In this document: positions 5,542 through 5,988 of the stretch, in pieces
Layout: each line of letters opens with the position of its first letter
Position numbering within the stretch: position 1 is the stretch's first letter
Source of the DNA: Planctomycetota bacterium
Lineage (GTDB): Bacteria > Planctomycetota > Phycisphaerae > Sedimentisphaerales > Anaerohalosphaeraceae
Direction: 5' to 3'
Assembly: GCA_021160785.1 (NCBI GenBank)
Contig: JAGHBX010000125.1
Location: 1 to 5,988 of the forward strand
DNA: 5,988 nucleotides
Translations under genes and position numbers: made by a program
Notes under the pieces: model-generated
Told to the model about the DNA's origin: nothing
The model's database searches: none
The model's input: only the letters and a program-made list of their open reading frames with translations

Positions 5542-5988
5542 GTGAGAAAATATTTCAAGACAACTATAGTCGTCGCAGTGGTTTTGACTCTCGTCATTGC
5601 CTCCGGCGCCAAGTGGTTCCTCAACAGGAAACTCAAAGGCGCCGAGAAAGTGACCACGGTAAGGATCGAAGTTATTCAACCTTCCGAACTCGTTGAGTTC
5701 GTAACCGCCCCCGGCGAGATTGAACCCCGGACAAAGGTGGATATAAGCGCCAAAGTGTCGGCCCTGCTGGAGGAACTGCCGTTTGAAGAGGGCCAGCGCG
5801 TAACCAAAGGCGACCCGGATGCAAACCCGCCGATACCGGCTTCGGTGCTGATCAAGCTTGATTCCAAAGACCTGGAGAGCAGGCTTCGCTCCGCCGAGGC
5901 AAGTTATCACGGCCAAGAGGCTAACGTCCAGGTGGAAAAAGCCCAGATCGCCCGCCAGAAGTCCGCCCTGGAGGGGACGGCTGCAACT
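5542..5988 (+). CDS. Periplasmic adaptor (membrane fusion) subunit of a MacA/HlyD-type efflux system (3' partial)
   Basis: The first 149 codons are present; the gene runs off the right edge. It begins with GTG (MRKYFKTT...). Residues about 8-24 are an N-terminal membrane anchor or signal segment (IVVAVVLTLVIASGA). Residues about 38-110 are the first half of the membrane-proximal and barrel-sandwich domains (VTTVRIEVIQP, FVTAPGEIEPRTKVDISAKVSALLEELPFEEGQRVTKGD, then LIKLDSKDLESRL), the standard adaptor pattern V-x-GxVxP...V-xxx-xxV-x-GDxVxKGxxL-xLD. From residue 108 a helical hairpin arm starts (RLRSAEASYHGQEANVQVEKAQIARQ). Such proteins link an inner-membrane ABC or RND pump to an outer-membrane channel for export of drugs, peptides or other molecules. 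About ten residues rich in Asp and Pro (91-100, DPDANPPIPA) are inserted between KGD and VLIKLD. The pump gene is expected just downstream, off the window. Confidence 0.9.
   Translation, partial: MRKYFKTTIVVAVVLTLVIASGAKWFLNRKLKGAEKVTTVRIEVIQPSELVEFVTAPGEIEPRTKVDISAKVSALLEELPFEEGQRVTKGDPDANPPIPASVLIKLDSKDLESRLRSAEASYHGQEANVQVEKAQIARQKSALEGTAAT

Noticed and set aside
5430..5696. 88-codon plus-strand frame overlapping the efflux adaptor start
   Set aside because: It lies in another frame across the hairpin, the candidate promoter and the adaptor's first codons, with no ribosome binding site or recognisable composition.

Overview
The window looks like a piece of a Planctomycetota genome, most likely from the Phycisphaerae (Sedimentisphaerales-like) side of that phylum. 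This rests on three things seen in the sequence: a secreted protease ending in the PxCDI...NWL style of dockerin common there, a secreted protein of a planctomycete-type uncharacterised family, and a sigma/anti-sigma pair of planctomycete style. The assignment is inference from remembered family patterns, not from a database search.

Left part (1-1178, + strand): the 3' portion of a UvrC/Cho-like protein whose start lies off the window. It keeps the four-cysteine Fe-S pattern and the UVR motif, but the GIY-YIG nuclease residues appear to be lost. Its stop codon directly abuts the stop codon of the next gene, which runs the other way.

Middle left (1179-2771, - strand): an exported papain-family (C1A) cysteine protease with a lectin-like domain and a C-terminal dockerin. 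It has lower GC than its neighbours in spot counts. A 400-base divergent intergenic region (2775-3188) follows. It has a good sigma-70 promoter at its right end and little else that can be named.

Right part (3189-5364, + strand): a probable three-gene operon. It encodes an exported protein of unknown function, an ECF-type RNA polymerase sigma factor and a membrane-anchored zinc-finger anti-sigma factor. The last two genes overlap by one base. The likely logic is a cell-envelope signalling unit in which the anti-sigma protein holds the sigma factor until a periplasmic signal arrives; the exported protein may be a partner or target.

Far right (5365-5988): a terminator-like hairpin, a candidate promoter whose -10 lies inside a perfect dyad, and the start of a MacA/HlyD-type efflux adaptor that runs off the window. 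No RNA genes, insertion sequences, CRISPR arrays or replication origins were seen.
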